From Thiomargarita sp. (GTDB lineage: Bacteria; Pseudomonadota; Gammaproteobacteria; Beggiatoales; Beggiatoaceae), in assembly GCA_020721025.1 (NCBI GenBank), contig DYNO01000162.1, positions 1 to 7,360 of the forward strand: a stretch of 7,360 nucleotides of DNA. Direction: 5' to 3'. Position 1 is the first letter of the stretch. Each line of letters begins with the position of its first letter. Under the pieces are notes generated by a model. The model was not told the origin of the DNA. It saw only the letters and a list, made by a program, of their open reading frames with translations, and did not search any database. Below, one piece after another: positions 6,238-7,360 of this stretch. Made by a program: the position numbers and the translations under genes.

Positions 6238-7140
6238 GTGAAAAAATTGTTGTTATCTTCTCTCATGCTACTCGCCATGACCCCTTCCCTACACGCCGCT
6301 GAAATCCAAATCGGTGCCGGTGGGGCAAGTGGCGAATATACCAACACCATCGTGCCGGCTATCAATGAAGCGTTGCAAAAACAAGGCATGAGTGCGAAAG
6401 CGGTTGTGTCTGCGGGCAGTCAGGAAAATATTGACAAGGTGATGGCGGGCGAATTTCAAGCGGGTTTGAGTCAATTGGACGTGGCGGCTTTAAACATGAC
6501 CAAGGAAAGAGACCCAGATGAAAATTTGATTTTGATGGGTAAAATCTCACCCGAAGCACTGTTTTGTGCCGTGAAAAAAGATGGTAAAATCAAAAGTTAC
6601 GCCGATTTAACCGATAAACAAGAACAACCGCTGAAAGTTTCTGTGGGTGGCGAAAAAAGTGGTACTGCCAAAACCTTCTCCTACATGATGAAGTTAGACC
6701 CAGATTTAAAAGCGATTGAATTTTCTGACAAAGAAGACATCGACGCAGAACTGGATCGGTTGGCTTCCGGACGGCGGGATTTGGTGTGCTTTGTGATGAT
6801 GCCCAACCCGGATAATGTGCGGATTAAGCGAGTAATGGAAAGTGCGGATTTAGCATTCATTACCATTGATAAACCCGTGTTTACCACCGCAGAAGTCAGT
6901 GGCATAAAGATTTACAACATTGCAGAAATTCCTGTCACTGGCGGATTTTTTGGATTAAATCAGAAGAAAATCAAAACGTTGGTTACATGGACGGGAATTG
7001 TGGTCAACACGGTAAAAACGCCAAAAGATGTCCAAAAGGCTTTGCGTGATATCGTGAGCAAGCCCGACTTGCTTCCTGCGACCAGTGTGGCTGCCCAAGC
7101 AAAAGGCATGATGGATAAAATTATCAACTTGGTGCAGTAG
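6238..7140 (+). CDS. TAXI-family (TRAP-type) periplasmic solute-binding protein
   Basis: This 300-residue precursor begins with a Sec signal peptide (KK followed by a hydrophobic core, likely cut after LHA at residue 20). The mature N terminus IQIGAGGASGEYTNTI (23-38) matches the TAXI pattern of a strand, glycine-rich loop and helix. SAGSQENIDKVMAGEFQAGL (58-77) and VGGEKSGTAKT (136-146) follow the same fold, a two-lobed binding protein of the NMT1/TAXI kind. TAXI proteins capture organic solutes, glutamate-like in a few studied cases, and deliver them to a fused DctQM membrane protein. The ligand here is unknown. Cys110 and Cys184 could form a disulfide in the periplasm. The GTG start at 6238 is set by GGAGGA (6225-6230) with 7 nt spacing and by the signal peptide. 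No transporter membrane gene is adjacent. TAXI rather than another binding-protein family is probable, not certain. Confidence 0.82.
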   Translation: MKKLLLSSLMLLAMTPSLHAAEIQIGAGGASGEYTNTIVPAINEALQKQGMSAKAVVSAGSQENIDKVMAGEFQAGLSQLDVAALNMTKERDPDENLILMGKISPEALFCAVKKDGKIKSYADLTDKQEQPLKVSVGGEKSGTAKTFSYMMKLDPDLKAIEFSDKEDIDAELDRLASGRRDLVCFVMMPNPDNVRIKRVMESADLAFITIDKPVFTTAEVSGIKIYNIAEIPVTGGFFGLNQKKIKTLVTWTGIVVNTVKTPKDVQKALRDIVSKPDLLPATSVAAQAKGMMDKIINLVQ

Positions 7141-7221
7141 CTCGACATGGCGGACAGTTTTTTATCGTTATCAGTAAAATCAATCGGTTGGATTTTTTGA
7201 CCAGTCAATTGAAATTGAAAT

Positions 7222-7251
7222 AACAGTTTAAAACTGTTCGATCATTTTTTT
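7222..7251 (+). terminator. Weak terminator-like palindrome with T-run
   Basis: AACAGTTT and AAACTGTT (7222-7229 and 7231-7238) are perfect 8-bp arms around one base; a realistic hairpin would be six pairs with a five-base loop. Seven Ts follow at 7245-7251, six bases after the stem. The low GC content and the gap before the T-run make it weak. A smaller imperfect stem with a T-run lies at 7176-7198. Either could end the binding-protein transcript. Confidence 0.4.
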
Positions 7252-7360
7252 AGGAAATGAGTTAGTTCCTGTTACCAAATTAGCTATATTTAGTTCAATA
7301 TAGCCATATACGACTGAATCACCAATAACTGAATTCTGAACTTGTCTAACATTGACTTCC
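7228..7360 (-). CDS. Possible C-terminal end of a gene running off the right edge
   Basis: On the minus strand one frame is open from the window edge (7359) to a TAA at 7230-7228, giving at least 43 residues and ending in FPKKMIEQF. The residue mix looks protein-like (VVYGYIELNIANLVTGTN), and it is the longest open frame in this tail; the other frames close sooner. No family is recognised. It would be convergent with the binding-protein gene, its stop lying within the palindrome at 7222-7238. An open run of this size can occur by chance, so this remains tentative. Confidence 0.38.
   Translation of the reverse strand, partial: EVNVRQVQNSVIGDSVVYGYIELNIANLVTGTNSFPKKMIEQF
7283..7304. repeat. 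8-bp inverted repeat near the right edge
   Basis: GCTATATT (7283-7290) and AATATAGC (7297-7304) are perfect inverted arms around TAGTTC. It lies inside the tentative partial reading frame. No T-run follows on either strand, so no role is assigned. Confidence 0.3.

Overview
The window looks like chromosomal DNA of a gammaproteobacterium. The main evidence is that lptF and pepA are divergent neighbours, the arrangement known from Escherichia coli, and that PepA closely resembles the enterobacterial enzyme. The moderate-to-low GC intergenic DNA, a phasin (polyhydroxyalkanoate storage), a TAXI-type periplasmic binding protein and short AAACCTGNCAGGTTT palindromes together suggest a sulfur-oxidising Thiotrichales/Beggiatoa-like lineage. 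That last step is inference, not proof.

Layout from left to right: (1) lptF (97-1185, minus), an inner-membrane subunit of the LPS exporter, with a TTG start and its own sigma70-like promoter. (2) A 357-bp divergent spacer. (3) pepA (1543-3099, plus), a complete M17 leucyl aminopeptidase with all metal and catalytic residues. (4) A convergent spacer with two adjacent inverted repeats. (5) A DEDDh 3'-5' exonuclease (3224-3838, minus) preceded by a short phasin-family protein (3899-4267, minus); these two probably form a small operon with a hairpin between them. (6) A 311-bp spacer carrying the gap terminator and a possible phasin promoter. (7) gap (4579-5604, minus), class I glyceraldehyde-3-phosphate dehydrogenase, with a near-consensus promoter about 180 bp upstream. 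(8) A 633-bp divergent spacer with that promoter, a 9-bp direct repeat and another copy of the palindrome. (9) A TAXI-family solute-binding protein (6238-7140, plus) with a Sec signal peptide and a GTG start. (10) A right edge with a weak terminator-like structure and possibly the C-terminal end of a convergent gene running off the window.

Most genes are housekeeping (envelope biogenesis, peptide turnover, central carbon metabolism) and do not form one pathway. The phasin and GAPDH fit a carbon-storing metabolism. I see no CRISPR array, tRNA, rRNA, complete insertion sequence, prophage or defence locus, and no convincing new multi-gene system. The points most worth a second look are the dispersed palindromes, the missing lptG start directly after lptF, the TAXI binding protein without an adjacent membrane component, and the partial reading frame at the right edge.
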